Positions 37,188-45,954 are shown, counted from the first letter of the stretch. The stretch: 64,000 bases of DNA from Acetobacter syzygii (GCF_000964225.1 NZ_BAMZ01000010.1:1-64000); one strand, 5' to 3'. Numbers and translations: made by a program. The notes: generated by a model not told the origin, from the letters alone.

Positions 37188-37721
37188 TTAGTCGTTTTTG
37201 CCAAAAACCGGACGAGTGCTTTCAAACAGGAACCATGTGCGGCGCTCTGTTTCATCAATCCAGTTTTCCAGCAGGCTGGCTGTGGCAACGTCATGTGCAT
37301 CATCACACAGCTCATGCACGGCACGCAGGCGTCTGGTGAGGGTCTGATTATCCTCGCGGAGTTCTGCCAGCATGTCCTCCGGGGTCACGTAGAGGGCATC
37401 GTTATCCAAAATGGCGGTTTTGCGGCCTATCTCGCCAACGGAGTGCAGGGTGGTTCCACCAATCTTGCGCGCACGTTCGGCCAGCGGGTCGGTCATGGCA
37501 AAAATCTGCTGGCTCTGCTCATCCAAAAGCAGGTGGTAGTCACGGAAGTGGCGACCGCTCATATGCCAGTGGAAGTTCTTGGTCTTGATGTACAGGGCAA
37601 ACACATCTGCCAGTACCTCGGCCAGCCCTGCCACAACAGCTTTGACCTTGTCGGCCTTCAGGTCTGTGGGGGTGCCAAGATATTCTTTGACGTGAAGCTC
37701 AGAAGCATTGGGTTTGGTCAT
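37188..37721 (-). CDS. dps: Dps-family DNA-binding ferritin-like protein
   Basis: A 177-residue mini-ferritin that oxidises and stores iron and protects DNA against peroxide. The inter-subunit ferroxidase residues are in KNFHWHMSGRHFRDYHLLLD followed by EQ: the first His, the second His with Asp, and Glu are all present. The C-terminus contains the usual helix D/E with DVATASLLENWIDETERRTWF. No long Lys-rich N-terminal tail is seen, so DNA binding is uncertain. It is probably transcribed alone; the 190 bases upstream of its start could hold an OxyR- or Fur-type site, not located. Confidence 0.92.
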   Translation of the reverse strand: MTKPNASELHVKEYLGTPTDLKADKVKAVVAGLAEVLADVFALYIKTKNFHWHMSGRHFRDYHLLLDEQSQQIFAMTDPLAERARKIGGTTLHSVGEIGRKTAILDNDALYVTPEDMLAELREDNQTLTRRLRAVHELCDDAHDVATASLLENWIDETERRTWFLFESTRPVFGKND

Positions 37722-37913
37722 GGGAATGCCAGCCTTTCCAACAAATGTCTGTCTGCGGGTACGCTATGGTCGGCCCGCAGCACTCAACGTGGCAAGCGGG
37801 CAGGCAGATACAAGGCCGCGCTGGCAAAGACTCCACCCCTCACATAAACGTGACGGTACATGTGTATGGCGCAACCCAGCCCCATAAGCAGACTTTTGGC
37901 AGGGTAGGAGGTA

Positions 37914-38876
37914 TCAGACCTCGCTTTTAAGCGGGCGGCTGAGCAGGCTGTGTGTGGCCTGGGGCAGACTTATCTGCCCCTCCATAAAGGCTGCAATACA
38001 GTCGGTAATGGGGGTTTCCACCCCGTGGCTCCGTGCAAGGGCCTGTAGGGCGGAAGCTGTTGTAACCCCTTCCGCCACACCGGGCAGGCTGTTCAGGGCA
38101 GTGTGGGTGGTCATACCCTGCCCCAGCGCCATGCCAAGTTGATAATTGCGGGATGCGGCCCCCGTACAGGTCAGCAGCAGGTCGCCCAGCCCCGCAAGCC
38201 CTGCCAGTGTGGCAGCGTGCCCCCCAAGGGCTATGGCCAGTCGGGTTATTTCTGCCAGTCCACGGGTAATCAGGGCCGCGCGGGCGTTTTCGCCCAGTCC
38301 AGCACCTATGGTCACGCCGGAAGCAACAGCAATGACGTTTTTGGCAGCCGCCCCGAGTTGCACACCCACGCAATCCGTACTGGCATACAGGCGGAATAGA
38401 GGGGTGGAAAGCAGGCTGCTCAAAGCCTGTGCCCTAGTGTGGTCGGGGGCGGCCAGAACGGCTGCTGCGGGGAGCCCGGCAGCAATTTCGCGCGCAAAGT
38501 TGGGGCCGCAGAGTACGGCACCGGGCACGTCCGGGCGTTCGCGTGCCAGAATATCCAGCGGAAAAGCCAGTGTCTGGCGTTCTATGCCCTTGCAGCACAA
38601 GACCGCGTTAATGCCAGCGGGGAGCATGGGCAGGACCGTGGCAAGGTGCTGGGTAGGAATGGCCACCAGCACACAGCCTGGTGTGACTGCAGGCAAGGTG
38701 GAGCAAGCCTGTACTGCAGGAGGTAACGGATAATCCGGCAGGCGCGGCATGGCTCCGTTGGGCAGGGTCTGGGTATTGCGCGCCCACAGATGCACCTGTG
38801 CTCCGGTGCGTGCGGCGTGCAGGGCAAGTGCGGTACCCCACGCACCACCACCCAAAACAAAAACAGGATCGCTCAT
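37914..38876 (-). CDS. gpsA: NAD(P)+-dependent glycerol-3-phosphate dehydrogenase
   Basis: Reduces dihydroxyacetone phosphate to sn-glycerol 3-phosphate for phospholipid synthesis. The 320-residue protein has the nucleotide-binding GGGAWGTALALHAARTG at the N-terminus. GPNFAREIAAGLP and LGAAAKNVIAVASGVTIG follow, the latter with the catalytic Lys, then TCTGAASRNYQLG. All are normal for GpsA. The frame is open to 38933, but ATG 38876 starts MSDPVFVLGGG as in relatives. It lies 82 bases after the bfd gene on the same strand and may share its transcript. Confidence 0.95.
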   Translation of the reverse strand: MSDPVFVLGGGAWGTALALHAARTGAQVHLWARNTQTLPNGAMPRLPDYPLPPAVQACSTLPAVTPGCVLVAIPTQHLATVLPMLPAGINAVLCCKGIERQTLAFPLDILARERPDVPGAVLCGPNFAREIAAGLPAAAVLAAPDHTRAQALSSLLSTPLFRLYASTDCVGVQLGAAAKNVIAVASGVTIGAGLGENARAALITRGLAEITRLAIALGGHAATLAGLAGLGDLLLTCTGAASRNYQLGMALGQGMTTHTALNSLPGVAEGVTTASALQALARSHGVETPITDCIAAFMEGQISLPQATHSLLSRPLKSEV

Positions 38877-38958
38877 GCCCGTATCGGTGCCAGAAGCCTT
38901 GCCACTGCGCAAGCCGTGGTGGCGCGGTGTCATCCGTTCGGTGGTCTGGCGTTATTGT

Positions 38959-39195
38959 TCAGGCGGATGCAGCAATGGCCATGTTGGGCTGGCGGGCAGC
39001 ATGGGCGGCCAGTTCGGCCTGCTGCATGTGCCGCTTTTTGGCCTCGCGCAGCAGGCACACAACGCCTTTAACGCAGTTCCCGCACTGGGCCTTGCAGCCA
39101 CGGGCCGCATAAATCTCGCGCGGGTGGTTTGCGCCGTCAGCCACGGCGGCTTCAACATCTTTATGTGTCAGCAGGTTGCAGGAGCAGACAACCAT
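38959..39195 (-). CDS. bfd: Bacterioferritin-associated ferredoxin-like 2Fe-2S protein
   Basis: A 78-residue BFD-domain protein. Cys4, Cys6, Cys38 and Cys41 (CSC and CGNC) have the spacing of the 2Fe-2S ligands of Bfd; two further Cys (34 and 47) are present. Bfd reduces bacterioferritin to release stored iron when iron is scarce. No bfr gene is in the window, although Dps is encoded nearby. A Fur-like box lies about 50 bases upstream, as expected for an iron-starvation gene. About 25 residues after the domain are Ala/His/Gln-rich. Confidence 0.88.
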   Translation of the reverse strand: MVVCSCNLLTHKDVEAAVADGANHPREIYAARGCKAQCGNCVKGVVCLLREAKKRHMQQAELAAHAARQPNMAIAASA

Positions 39196-39242
39196 CCCTT
39201 TGGCACCTCAATGTTACGAGTCTGACCTTACTCAAACATAAA

Positions 39243-39257
39243 TGAGAATTAGTCGCA
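39243..39257 (-). promoter_or_regulatory. Candidate Fur box upstream of bfd
   Basis: TGAGAATTAGTCGCA matches the 7-1-7 Fur consensus (TGATAATnATTATCA) at 10 of 14 positions by my count. It sits about 48 bases upstream of the bfd start, where the promoter should be. In alphaproteobacteria other regulators (Irr, RirA) can take over, so which protein binds is open. Confidence 0.45.
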
Positions 39258-39323
39258 ACATATTCCGTGCATCAAGGTCTCTGCGCCCTTCAAAAAGTGA
39301 TCGGGCGTGAGCGCTATCCGCAC

Positions 39324-39343
39324 CCCGCCCTTTAGCGGGCGGG
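39324..39343. repeat. G+C-rich hairpin downstream of the PACE-family gene
   Basis: A 7-bp perfect stem (cccgccc/gggcggg) with a 6-base loop, 12 bases after the stop of the minus-strand gene at 39356. No U tract follows on the minus strand, so it is not a standard terminator. Confidence 0.4.
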
Positions 39344-39355
39344 CGAGGCGTTCAG

Positions 39356-39841
39356 TTATTTGGCAGGGAGGGGGAAGGCCCGGTCGTAGCCAATGTTGAA
39401 CACAAAAGCATAAGCCAGATAAAACAGGGCGAGTGAGAGCGAGAGCGAAAATGTCGCCCATAGTGAACGGTGCATATACAGGGCAATGCCCGGCAGCAGT
39501 GCAACCTGCAAACCCGCTTCGAACAGAAGCGTATGTACCACCCGTACCCGCACGGTTTTGTGGGTGGTGTGGTAAAGCCGGGCCATGGCCCGGTCAAAAA
39601 TCAGATTGTAAATGTAGTTCCACACCATGGCGGTTACGGCGCTGCCAACACCGATAATGCCCATAGCGGATTCGTGCAGGCCAAACAGGCTGCTGCCGGT
39701 GGGAATAACAATAACCAGTGCCAGCAGTTCAAACAGGAGAACATGGCGCAGGCGGTCCATGCCTGAACGCATGGAAACCTGCGCGGCGGGCTCGGTTGTG
39801 GTGTGCATGGCCGGGGTCTGGGTGGAAGAGTGCATTGACAT
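39356..39841 (-). CDS. PACE-family efflux transporter (tandem BTP domains)
   Basis: A 161-residue inner-membrane protein with four hydrophobic helices in two repeats, the layout of the proteobacterial antimicrobial compound efflux (PACE/AceI) family. Repeat 1 carries RHVLLFELLALVIVIP, with the conserved Glu in the first helix, and WNYIYNLIFDR. Repeat 2 carries HTLLFEAGLQVALLPG and FNIGYDRAFP. Characterised members export biocides such as chlorhexidine or short diamines (cadaverine, putrescine). A His/Thr-rich 25-residue N-terminus precedes the first domain. It is divergent from a LysR gene 61 bases away, the typical aceI/aceR arrangement. Confidence 0.88.
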   Translation of the reverse strand: MSMHSSTQTPAMHTTTEPAAQVSMRSGMDRLRHVLLFELLALVIVIPTGSSLFGLHESAMGIIGVGSAVTAMVWNYIYNLIFDRAMARLYHTTHKTVRVRVVHTLLFEAGLQVALLPGIALYMHRSLWATFSLSLSLALFYLAYAFVFNIGYDRAFPLPAK

Positions 39842-39902
39842 GGCGGCAATCTATCTCGCCTCCTCTTAAAGGAAAGATGGAACCTATCGGAAAAACAGAT
39901 GG

Positions 39903-40790
39903 ATGAATGTTTCTCTCGAACAGCTTGAAGCCTTTGTGACCACGGTGGATGCCGGGTCTTTTTCCGCTGCGGCGCGCAGGCTGGGGCGGGCGCAGTCGGC
40001 CATAAGCACCCATGTTGCCAATCTGGAGGTGGATCTGGGGGTGGTGCTGTTTGTGCGCACGGGCCGCACCCCGGTGTTGAGCGTGGATGGCGAACGGCTA
40101 TTGCGCGAGGCCCGCGTGGTGCTGGACCGGCGCGAACATCTGATAGGTGTTGCCCGCTCCCTGGAAAGTGGGGTGGAGAACAAGCTGGTTGTTGCCATAG
40201 ACGAGCTGTACCCCGAACACGCGCTTGGCCCGGTTTTTGCTGAATTTGCGCAGGTCTTCCCCCATGTGGAAATGGAAATCCTGTTCCCGCTCATGGAGGA
40301 TGTGGGCCAACTGGTGCGCGATGGTGCGGCCCAGCTTGGGGTGATGTGGCAGCAGAATCGGATGCTGCCCGAACTGGCCTTCCGTACCATTGACCGTGTT
40401 CCCCTCAAGCTGGTGTGTGGGCGTAACCATCCGTTGGCTCAGGGTGGCCCCGTGGCGCTGGAGGACCTTAAACGCCATCGCCAGATTCTGGTCGCAGCGC
40501 GTGGGCAGGAGCGCGAACGTCACTACCTGCGGGTCGCGGGGGAGGTATGGTGGGTGGAAAGCCACTGGGTCATTCTGGAACTGGTCCGCCACGGCATTGG
40601 CTGGGCGTTTGTGTCCGACCATGTTCTGGCGGCTTCTCCCGCTGCGCCCGATATTGTTGCATTAACGCAACAATTTGACGCGGGCGACCGGCTGGTGCCT
40701 CTTGCCGTGGTCTGGCACGCCAAGGGTTCCCACGGTGTTGCGGCACGGTGGCTTTTGCAACGCTTCTGTAAAAAAGAAGGGGATTTTTAG
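39903..40790 (+). CDS. LysR-family regulator, probable activator of the PACE gene
   Basis: A 295-residue LysR protein: MNVSLEQLEAFVTTVDAGSF and the helix-turn-helix SAAARRLGRAQSAISTHVAN at the N-terminus, then the periplasmic-binding-like effector domain (ELYPEHALGPVFAEF, RNHPLAQGG). Its position divergent from the efflux gene parallels AceR, which activates aceI when a biocide or polyamine is bound. The effector is not predictable. It also lies 140 bases upstream of the amine dehydrogenase operon in the same direction, so a role there cannot be excluded. Confidence 0.88.
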   Translation: MNVSLEQLEAFVTTVDAGSFSAAARRLGRAQSAISTHVANLEVDLGVVLFVRTGRTPVLSVDGERLLREARVVLDRREHLIGVARSLESGVENKLVVAIDELYPEHALGPVFAEFAQVFPHVEMEILFPLMEDVGQLVRDGAAQLGVMWQQNRMLPELAFRTIDRVPLKLVCGRNHPLAQGGPVALEDLKRHRQILVAARGQERERHYLRVAGEVWWVESHWVILELVRHGIGWAFVSDHVLAASPAAPDIVALTQQFDAGDRLVPLAVVWHAKGSHGVAARWLLQRFCKKEGDF

Positions 40791-40861
40791 AGGGCGGGTC
40801 AGGGTTTCTGCGGCTTGCAGGCGGGGGCGGGCTTAATTGTAAGGTGTGCTCATATTTTGTG

Positions 40862-40889
40862 TTGAAAATGCAACAGTAACGACTATGAT
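40862..40889 (+). promoter_or_regulatory. Candidate sigma-70 promoter of the amine dehydrogenase operon
   Basis: TTGAAA (40862-40867) and TATGAT (40884-40889) are 16 bases apart, about 40 bases upstream of the large-subunit start codon. The elements match the consensus well, but the position is predicted from sequence only. Confidence 0.45.
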
Positions 40890-40929
40890 ATGAAAACCTT
40901 GCAGGAAAAGAGAGAAAAAACAGGTCCGC

Positions 40930-42126
40930 ATGTCCTTTCTTAGCCCCCGTAAATCTTGGCTTGGCCTGCTCCTTGGGAGCGCGGCCTTTTTTTCAGCCGC
41001 AGCCGTTCAGGCCGCCGAACCCGTTCTGCAGACCGAGCAGAGCGATGTGATCACCCTCAAGCCCTACAGCCCCCACACCATTCTGGTGGAGGACGCGGTT
41101 TACGCCCACAATAAGGATGGCCGCGTAGATGTGGTGGATGCCGACCGTGGCGTGCTGCTGGGCATGGTGCAGGCTGCATACAACCCCAACGTTGTGCTTG
41201 CCCCCGATGCCAGCCGTTTTTATGTGGGCGAAACCACATGGGCACGTGGCAACCGTGGCGAGCGGAATGATCTGCTGGCCGAATACGATGCCCAGACCCT
41301 TAAAATCACATCGGATGAAAAACTCCCCTCCCGCGCGTTGGTAACTCCCAAACGCAACGATCTGGCCATTAGTGCCGATGGCGCGCGCGTGTATGTGTAC
41401 CAGATGAGCCCCGCCAACGCGGTGGAAGTTGTGGACACAAAGGAACACAAGGTCAGCCAGACGGTGGAAATTCCCGGCTGTGCACTGGCTTATGCGTGGG
41501 GTAATGCCGGGTTCTCCTCCCTTTGTGCCGATGGTACGCTGACCAACGTCAGCCTCGGTGCGGATGGCAAGGCGAGTGTGACCCACAGCGCTCCGTTCTT
41601 TGAGCCGGATAAAGACGGGATTTTTGAACAGAGCCCCACCGTTGCCAAAGACGGTTCAACGTATTTCATCAGCTATAGCGGCAAGGTTTACCCAACAACC
41701 CTGTCCGCCAACAGCACGGTGCAGGCTCCGTGGTCCTTGCAGGAAGGCGCAGGGCTTAAGGCTGCGTCCAACGCCTCTGCCCCGTTCGAGGTGACGTGGC
41801 GTCCGGGTGGATGGCAGATGGCCGCCCTGCACAAGAACACACATGAGCTGTATGTGCTTATGCACCGCGGAACCTTCTGGACCCACAAGGATTCGGGGAC
41901 CGAAGTGTGGGTGTACAACACGGAAACCCACAAACGTATCCGCCGTATGCCGCTCAAGGTCGCCAGCACCATGGTGGGCGTAACGCAGGACGAAAATCCC
42001 CTGATGTTTACAGCGGATGAAGATGGCAGCTTCTTCATTTCCGATGCACGCACGGGCAAGCTCCTGCGGACCATGAAAGGGCTTGGCACCTCCCTTATCT
42101 TCACGGTTGCGCCGGGTGAAGGATGA
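40930..42126 (+). CDS. Quinoprotein amine dehydrogenase, large (heavy) subunit
   Basis: The beta-propeller subunit of a periplasmic tryptophan-tryptophylquinone amine dehydrogenase, which oxidises primary amines to aldehydes and ammonia. The 398-residue protein has a signal peptide ending AAAVQAAEP and seven propeller blades. ARGNRGERNDLLAEYDAQTL, YQMSPANAVEVVDTKEHKV and WRPGGWQMAALH align with both methylamine dehydrogenase (MauB) and aromatic amine dehydrogenase (AauB) heavy chains, so substrate class is not settled by this subunit. Its stop overlaps the mauE-like start by four bases. It is the first gene of the operon behind a good promoter. Confidence 0.9.
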   Translation: MSFLSPRKSWLGLLLGSAAFFSAAAVQAAEPVLQTEQSDVITLKPYSPHTILVEDAVYAHNKDGRVDVVDADRGVLLGMVQAAYNPNVVLAPDASRFYVGETTWARGNRGERNDLLAEYDAQTLKITSDEKLPSRALVTPKRNDLAISADGARVYVYQMSPANAVEVVDTKEHKVSQTVEIPGCALAYAWGNAGFSSLCADGTLTNVSLGADGKASVTHSAPFFEPDKDGIFEQSPTVAKDGSTYFISYSGKVYPTTLSANSTVQAPWSLQEGAGLKAASNASAPFEVTWRPGGWQMAALHKNTHELYVLMHRGTFWTHKDSGTEVWVYNTETHKRIRRMPLKVASTMVGVTQDENPLMFTADEDGSFFISDARTGKLLRTMKGLGTSLIFTVAPGEG

Positions 42127-42713
42127 GCCTGCCTGCTTCGGTCTCTACGGTGCCAGTCTGGTGCGCTGAGACAGGGCATCTGGCTGCAGCCGTCTGTGCT
42201 GGTGGCATTGGTGCCATGTTTTTGGCTGCCGGTGTTGCCAAGCTCCGTGCGCACGACACGTTTTTGGGCACGCTGGCATCCTACCGCCTGCTGCCCGGCT
42301 GGTCGTACGAGGGCGTGGCATGGGGGCTTGGCGTAGCCGAAGTTGGTGTGGCGGCTCTGCTGTTCTGCGGTGTGGGTGCCTATGTGGGCAGCCTTGCCGC
42401 AGCAGCTCTGCTGGTCGTGTTTGCCTGTGCCATGGGCATTAATGTCCTGCGTGGTCGCACCGATCTGTCCTGTGGCTGCACACCCGGCCTTGTGAGCGAA
42501 AAGCTCTCGTGGGCTGTGGTGTGGCGCACTGTTGCCTGTGCTGTTCTGGCCCTTGTGCCGTGGGCAGGGCTTGCCGCTGGTGGTGGGGTTTCTCCCCTGC
42601 TGTGGGTGGAAGGCGTTGCGGGTGGTGTGTGTGCGTATTTGCTGTGGCAGGCCATGCAGGTGCTGCCGGCAGTGCATGTTCCCGGTTCCTCAGCGCAGGA
42701 GCACAGCGCATGA
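42123..42713 (+). CDS. mauE: MauE-like membrane protein for amine dehydrogenase maturation
   Basis: A 196-residue inner-membrane protein with four to five hydrophobic helices and the MauE/DoxX-like layout: AAGVAKLRAHDTFLGTLASY near residue 38, GLGVAEVGVAALLF, and a DLSCGCTPG cysteine pair in the loop after helix 3. MauE, together with MauD, is needed for export, disulfide formation and stability of the small subunit, which carries six disulfides. The CGC pair could exchange disulfides with MauD, by analogy to DsbB/VKOR-like partners; this is inference. Overlaps both neighbours by four bases. Confidence 0.9.
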   Translation: MSLPASVSTVPVWCAETGHLAAAVCAGGIGAMFLAAGVAKLRAHDTFLGTLASYRLLPGWSYEGVAWGLGVAEVGVAALLFCGVGAYVGSLAAAALLVVFACAMGINVLRGRTDLSCGCTPGLVSEKLSWAVVWRTVACAVLALVPWAGLAAGGGVSPLLWVEGVAGGVCAYLLWQAMQVLPAVHVPGSSAQEHSA

Positions 42714-43318
42714 TGATGGTGTTGTTGTGTGTGTGGCAGGTTGTTCTGGTGCTGGCGTTGCTGGTGCTGGCGGTCATGCTGGTTGCTCTGGCCCGCCAGA
42801 TCGGTGTGCTGCACGAACGCCTGGCACCGCTTGGCGATCAGGAGGTCAAACCCGGTCTGGACGTGGGGCAGGTTGTGCCACGTCTGATTCTGCACACGCT
42901 CGAAGGTCAGCCCTTTACCGTGGGGGATGTGCTGCCCGCAGGCCGTAAGCAGCTTTTGCTGTTTGTGGCGGCAGAGTGCCCTGTTTGCAAACGCGTTTCT
43001 CCCATTGTGCGGCAGATTGCAGCCGAACGTGGGCTGGACCTTGTGTTTGTGGGGGATGGCCCCGAACCCGAGCTTAAAGCCATGCAGCAGAGCCGGCCGG
43101 AAATGCAGGGACTGCCACTTATAACCGGGGTTGAACTGGCTCTGGTTCTTCAAATCAATCGTATGCCCTCTGTGGTGGTGCTTGATGAGCGCGGCACCAT
43201 ACTGGCCAAAGATCTTGTTAATACCCGCCGTCAGATTGAAGGGGTGCTGGATGGCATAGCCACCACCCACCCCGCATTGCCTAGCGATACAGGAGCGAAT
43301 GCCCATGTTGCCTTCTGA
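42710..43318 (+). CDS. mauD: MauD-like thioredoxin-fold protein for amine dehydrogenase maturation
   Basis: A 202-residue membrane-anchored periplasmic thioredoxin-like protein: an N-terminal transmembrane helix (VVLVLALLVLAVMLVALA), then a thioredoxin/TlpA domain with the redox motif CPVC in AAECPVCKRV (about residue 89) and a cis-Pro segment NRMPSVVVLDERG. MauD is required to form the disulfides of the small subunit. ATG 42710 overlaps the preceding stop (ATGA). The frame is open further upstream, but that part is the shadow of the mauE-like gene. The gene overlaps the small-subunit gene by about 14 bases. Confidence 0.92.
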   Translation: MMMVLLCVWQVVLVLALLVLAVMLVALARQIGVLHERLAPLGDQEVKPGLDVGQVVPRLILHTLEGQPFTVGDVLPAGRKQLLLFVAAECPVCKRVSPIVRQIAAERGLDLVFVGDGPEPELKAMQQSRPEMQGLPLITGVELALVLQINRMPSVVVLDERGTILAKDLVNTRRQIEGVLDGIATTHPALPSDTGANAHVAF

Positions 43319-43895
43319 AAACACTCAAAAAACAGAACAGGGCGCGTCCCTGTTCGACCGCGTGACCGAATCCGTACTGCGCCGTTTTGCTGGCCACACA
43401 TCCCGCCGTGGTGTGGTGGCCCGGCTGGGTGGTCTTGCGGCTGCCGTGCCGCTTTTCCCGCTGTTGCCGGTAAGCCGTGCTTCTGCCGCAACTCCGGCTG
43501 CTGGCAAGGTTGCTGCCAAAGCGCCCTCTCCATTTGCGGCCAAGGCACAGGCCAAAGACCCCAATGCGTGCGACTACTGGCGTTACTGCGCCATTGACGG
43601 CAATCTCTGCACGTCTTGCGGTGGTGGCGTGCATAGCTGCCCACCCGGTACGGCGCCATCCCCCACATCGTGGATCGGGAGTTGCTACAACCCGCAGGAT
43701 GGTAATTCCTACATGATTGCCTACCGTGACTGCTGTGGTCAGGATTCCTGTAACGAGGTGACCTGCCTTGGCACGGACGGCGACCAGCCCTCCTACCGCC
43801 CCATGGCCAATAACGACATTATCTGGTGCTTTGGTACCGGCACGTCGGAAATGTACAACTGCTCCACCGCCGCCGTGATCGGCAAAACGTCCTGA
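43305..43895 (+). CDS. Quinoprotein amine dehydrogenase, small (light) subunit with TTQ cofactor
   Basis: Catalytic subunit carrying tryptophan tryptophylquinone. A Tat-like leader (TSRRGVVARLGGLAAAV) precedes the mature domain, which begins around NACDYWRYCAIDGNLC. All 12 cysteines of the six-disulfide fold are present. The two cofactor tryptophans are in PSPTSWIGSC and NNDIIWCFG, and the Asp residues used in TTQ biogenesis and catalysis correspond to those in AIDGN and YRDCCG. The sequence mixes features of MADH (YRPxxxNDIIWCFG, ending VGK-S) and AADH (PSPxSWIG). ATG 43305 is favoured over ATG 43299 because AGGAG is 9 bases rather than 3 upstream. Confidence 0.92.
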   Translation: MLPSENTQKTEQGASLFDRVTESVLRRFAGHTSRRGVVARLGGLAAAVPLFPLLPVSRASAATPAAGKVAAKAPSPFAAKAQAKDPNACDYWRYCAIDGNLCTSCGGGVHSCPPGTAPSPTSWIGSCYNPQDGNSYMIAYRDCCGQDSCNEVTCLGTDGDQPSYRPMANNDIIWCFGTGTSEMYNCSTAAVIGKTS

Positions 43896-43897
43896 TC

Positions 43898-44395
43898 ATG
43901 CGGGTTGCGGTGTTACGTTACGTGACTGCGGCTTGTGTTGCGGTGCTTGCCATAACGGCAGGTGCCGTGCGCGCCCATGCTGCGCCCGATGCAGTGGCCG
44001 GGGCTACAACCCTGAGCCACACGCAGTCTGTCTATGTCTCCCATTGTGGTGGCTGCCATGGGATTGAGGGCATATCCGGCCCAACTTTTGTGCCCATGCT
44101 GCGCAATAGCGTGGGCAGTTTTGCCTGCACGGACGAGGGGCGTGCCTATCTGGTACGCGTACCCGGTGTTTCCATGTCCCTCATCCGGGATGATCAGACC
44201 TTGGCGGATGTCATGAATTTTGTGCTGATCACGCTGGGTGGGTCCAGTACGCCGCCGGGGTTCAAGCCCTATACGGCGGCGGAAGTGCATACATGGCGGC
44301 AGCATCCCCTGTCTGGTCCAGATTTTATGGCTCTGCGCGCTCATGTACTGGAACGGTCGCTTGCAGCCTGTGCGCGCAAGCAGGGCAAGGGGTAA
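43898..44395 (+). CDS. Mono-haem cytochrome c of the amine dehydrogenase operon
   Basis: A 165-residue exported cytochrome: signal peptide ending AVRAHAAPD, one haem motif CGGCHG near residue 52, then GPTFVPML (possible Met ligand), GRAYLVRVPGVSMS and a C-terminal helical part. It starts 2 bases after the small-subunit stop codon. A small periplasmic mono-haem cytochrome (orf-2) follows aauBEDA in Alcaligenes faecalis, so this protein is the probable electron acceptor or relay from the TTQ enzyme. No amicyanin (mauC) gene is present. The ribosome-binding site of ATG 43898 is weak, so translation is likely coupled. Confidence 0.85.
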   Translation: MRVAVLRYVTAACVAVLAITAGAVRAHAAPDAVAGATTLSHTQSVYVSHCGGCHGIEGISGPTFVPMLRNSVGSFACTDEGRAYLVRVPGVSMSLIRDDQTLADVMNFVLITLGGSSTPPGFKPYTAAEVHTWRQHPLSGPDFMALRAHVLERSLAACARKQGKG

Positions 44396-44562
44396 CCTCC
44401 TGCCCTGACCGGCAGGCGGCCGGGGCGTTGGGTATGACATGAAATCTTAAAATGACTTTTGGCCGCGCCTCATCCAGCCTGTACCAGCCAAAAACAGTAT
44501 TTGCCCGGTAAGCCGGGTGCCGTGTGGATAGTTTTCGTTCTGATCTTTGGAGCAAAAAAAGA

Positions 44563-45924
44563 ATGGTTCTTCGCCGTCCGTTACCCGTAGGGATGTGGCT
44601 TGCCCTGCAACTGGCGGCGCTGCCCGCACTGGCACAGGAAAAAACACTCCCCGGTGATGCCGCACGCCCGCTGGTGCTGGAAGAAACCCCGGCGGAAAAA
44701 GTGCAGGCGGAGAAGGAAGAAGTTAACCTGAAGCCCACCAAAGATCACACATGGTTTGATGATCTGGAGGGGCATCTTGTGGTCGAGGCCGGTGTGAACG
44801 GCAACCCATGGACGCATACGGGCCGTAACTGGGCCCAGTCCTACGTGGACCGTGCCAACACGGCAACGCTGAACCAGATAACAGGCACACTCTCCCACCC
44901 GACAACGGATATTGGCGGCGGCTACGGGCTGGGCTTTGTGTTTGAAGTGCTTTACGGTTCAGATGCGCGCTTTAACCCCACCATTGGCATGGGGGATGGC
45001 AGTTTGACGGGCATGTACCAGTGGACACCCACACAGGCCCATATTGATGCGCACCTGCCGTGGCTGAGCAAGGGGGGGATAGACCTCCAGATTGGTCAGC
45101 AATACGGTATTCAGGGGTTTGAGGGAACGGACGCGCTGGAACGTCCTTTTTATTCCTACAACTATTCATCCGATTACATTGTACCGTTTGAAACGGTGGG
45201 CGTGCTGGCAACATGGCATATGACCGATACCGTGGCGTGGGTCATGGGGGTTAATGCCGGGAACTCCACCACATTTGGAGGTGCCAAAAACAATAAGCGC
45301 CCCAAAGGATATTTTGGTGTGCAGTTGACAGGTCTGGCGGACGGCAAGCTGGATGTGGCGGCCATTGCCTATCTTGGCCCGCAGCAGAGCGTATATGCCA
45401 TTGGTAACGCTGCTAACCACGAAATGGAATATGTGGGCGACCTGCTGGCAACCTATAAGCTGAGCGATACAAGCTCCATTACGCTGAACGGCACATATTA
45501 CCATGACGATTATCTGAGAGATGACGTGTATGGTATTACAACGTATTTCTCGCATGATTTCTCACCCTCGCTGACCTTTAATGCGCGTGGTGAAATTTTT
45601 CGGGATAATAACGGGGGTGTTGTGGGCAACAACACGTCCACCATGTCGTATGTTAACGAACTGCGTGGCAGAAATTACCCTTACGATTCCGCACCCGGTA
45701 CTACGTATGGGGAGCTGACGGTGGGTGTGACTTACAGGCCAGAGTTCCTTAAGCTGCCCAGAGGCAGCTTTTCCATCCGTCCGGAAGTGCGGCTGGACAA
45801 GTCGCTCAATGGCACACGTCCGTTTAACCGTGTTTCACCCACGGCGGATTCCAGCGTTAACTATGCCAACAATGGCACTAACAACATGTTCTGGTTCAGT
45901 TGCGATGCCATCTGGTCTTATTAA
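44563..45924 (+). CDS. Outer-membrane beta-barrel protein (BBP2/DUF1597-like porin)
   Basis: A 453-residue outer-membrane protein: signal peptide (LALQLAALPALAQE), a short charged coiled segment (EETPAEKVQAEKEEV) and a barrel of alternating aromatic strands ending in ...IWSY, an acceptable assembly signal. GLGFVFEVLYGSDARFN and DLQIGQQYGIQGFEG are typical of the large 'outer membrane beta-barrel protein, BBP2' group common in acetic acid bacteria and planctomycetes. It follows the cytochrome gene by about 165 bases in the same direction and may form the entry route for the amine. Start ATG 44563 has GGAG 10 bases upstream. Confidence 0.8.
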   Translation: MVLRRPLPVGMWLALQLAALPALAQEKTLPGDAARPLVLEETPAEKVQAEKEEVNLKPTKDHTWFDDLEGHLVVEAGVNGNPWTHTGRNWAQSYVDRANTATLNQITGTLSHPTTDIGGGYGLGFVFEVLYGSDARFNPTIGMGDGSLTGMYQWTPTQAHIDAHLPWLSKGGIDLQIGQQYGIQGFEGTDALERPFYSYNYSSDYIVPFETVGVLATWHMTDTVAWVMGVNAGNSTTFGGAKNNKRPKGYFGVQLTGLADGKLDVAAIAYLGPQQSVYAIGNAANHEMEYVGDLLATYKLSDTSSITLNGTYYHDDYLRDDVYGITTYFSHDFSPSLTFNARGEIFRDNNGGVVGNNTSTMSYVNELRGRNYPYDSAPGTTYGELTVGVTYRPEFLKLPRGSFSIRPEVRLDKSLNGTRPFNRVSPTADSSVNYANNGTNNMFWFSCDAIWSY

Positions 45925-45954
45925 GGCAGGCATAACGGGTTTGTGGAGCACAAT

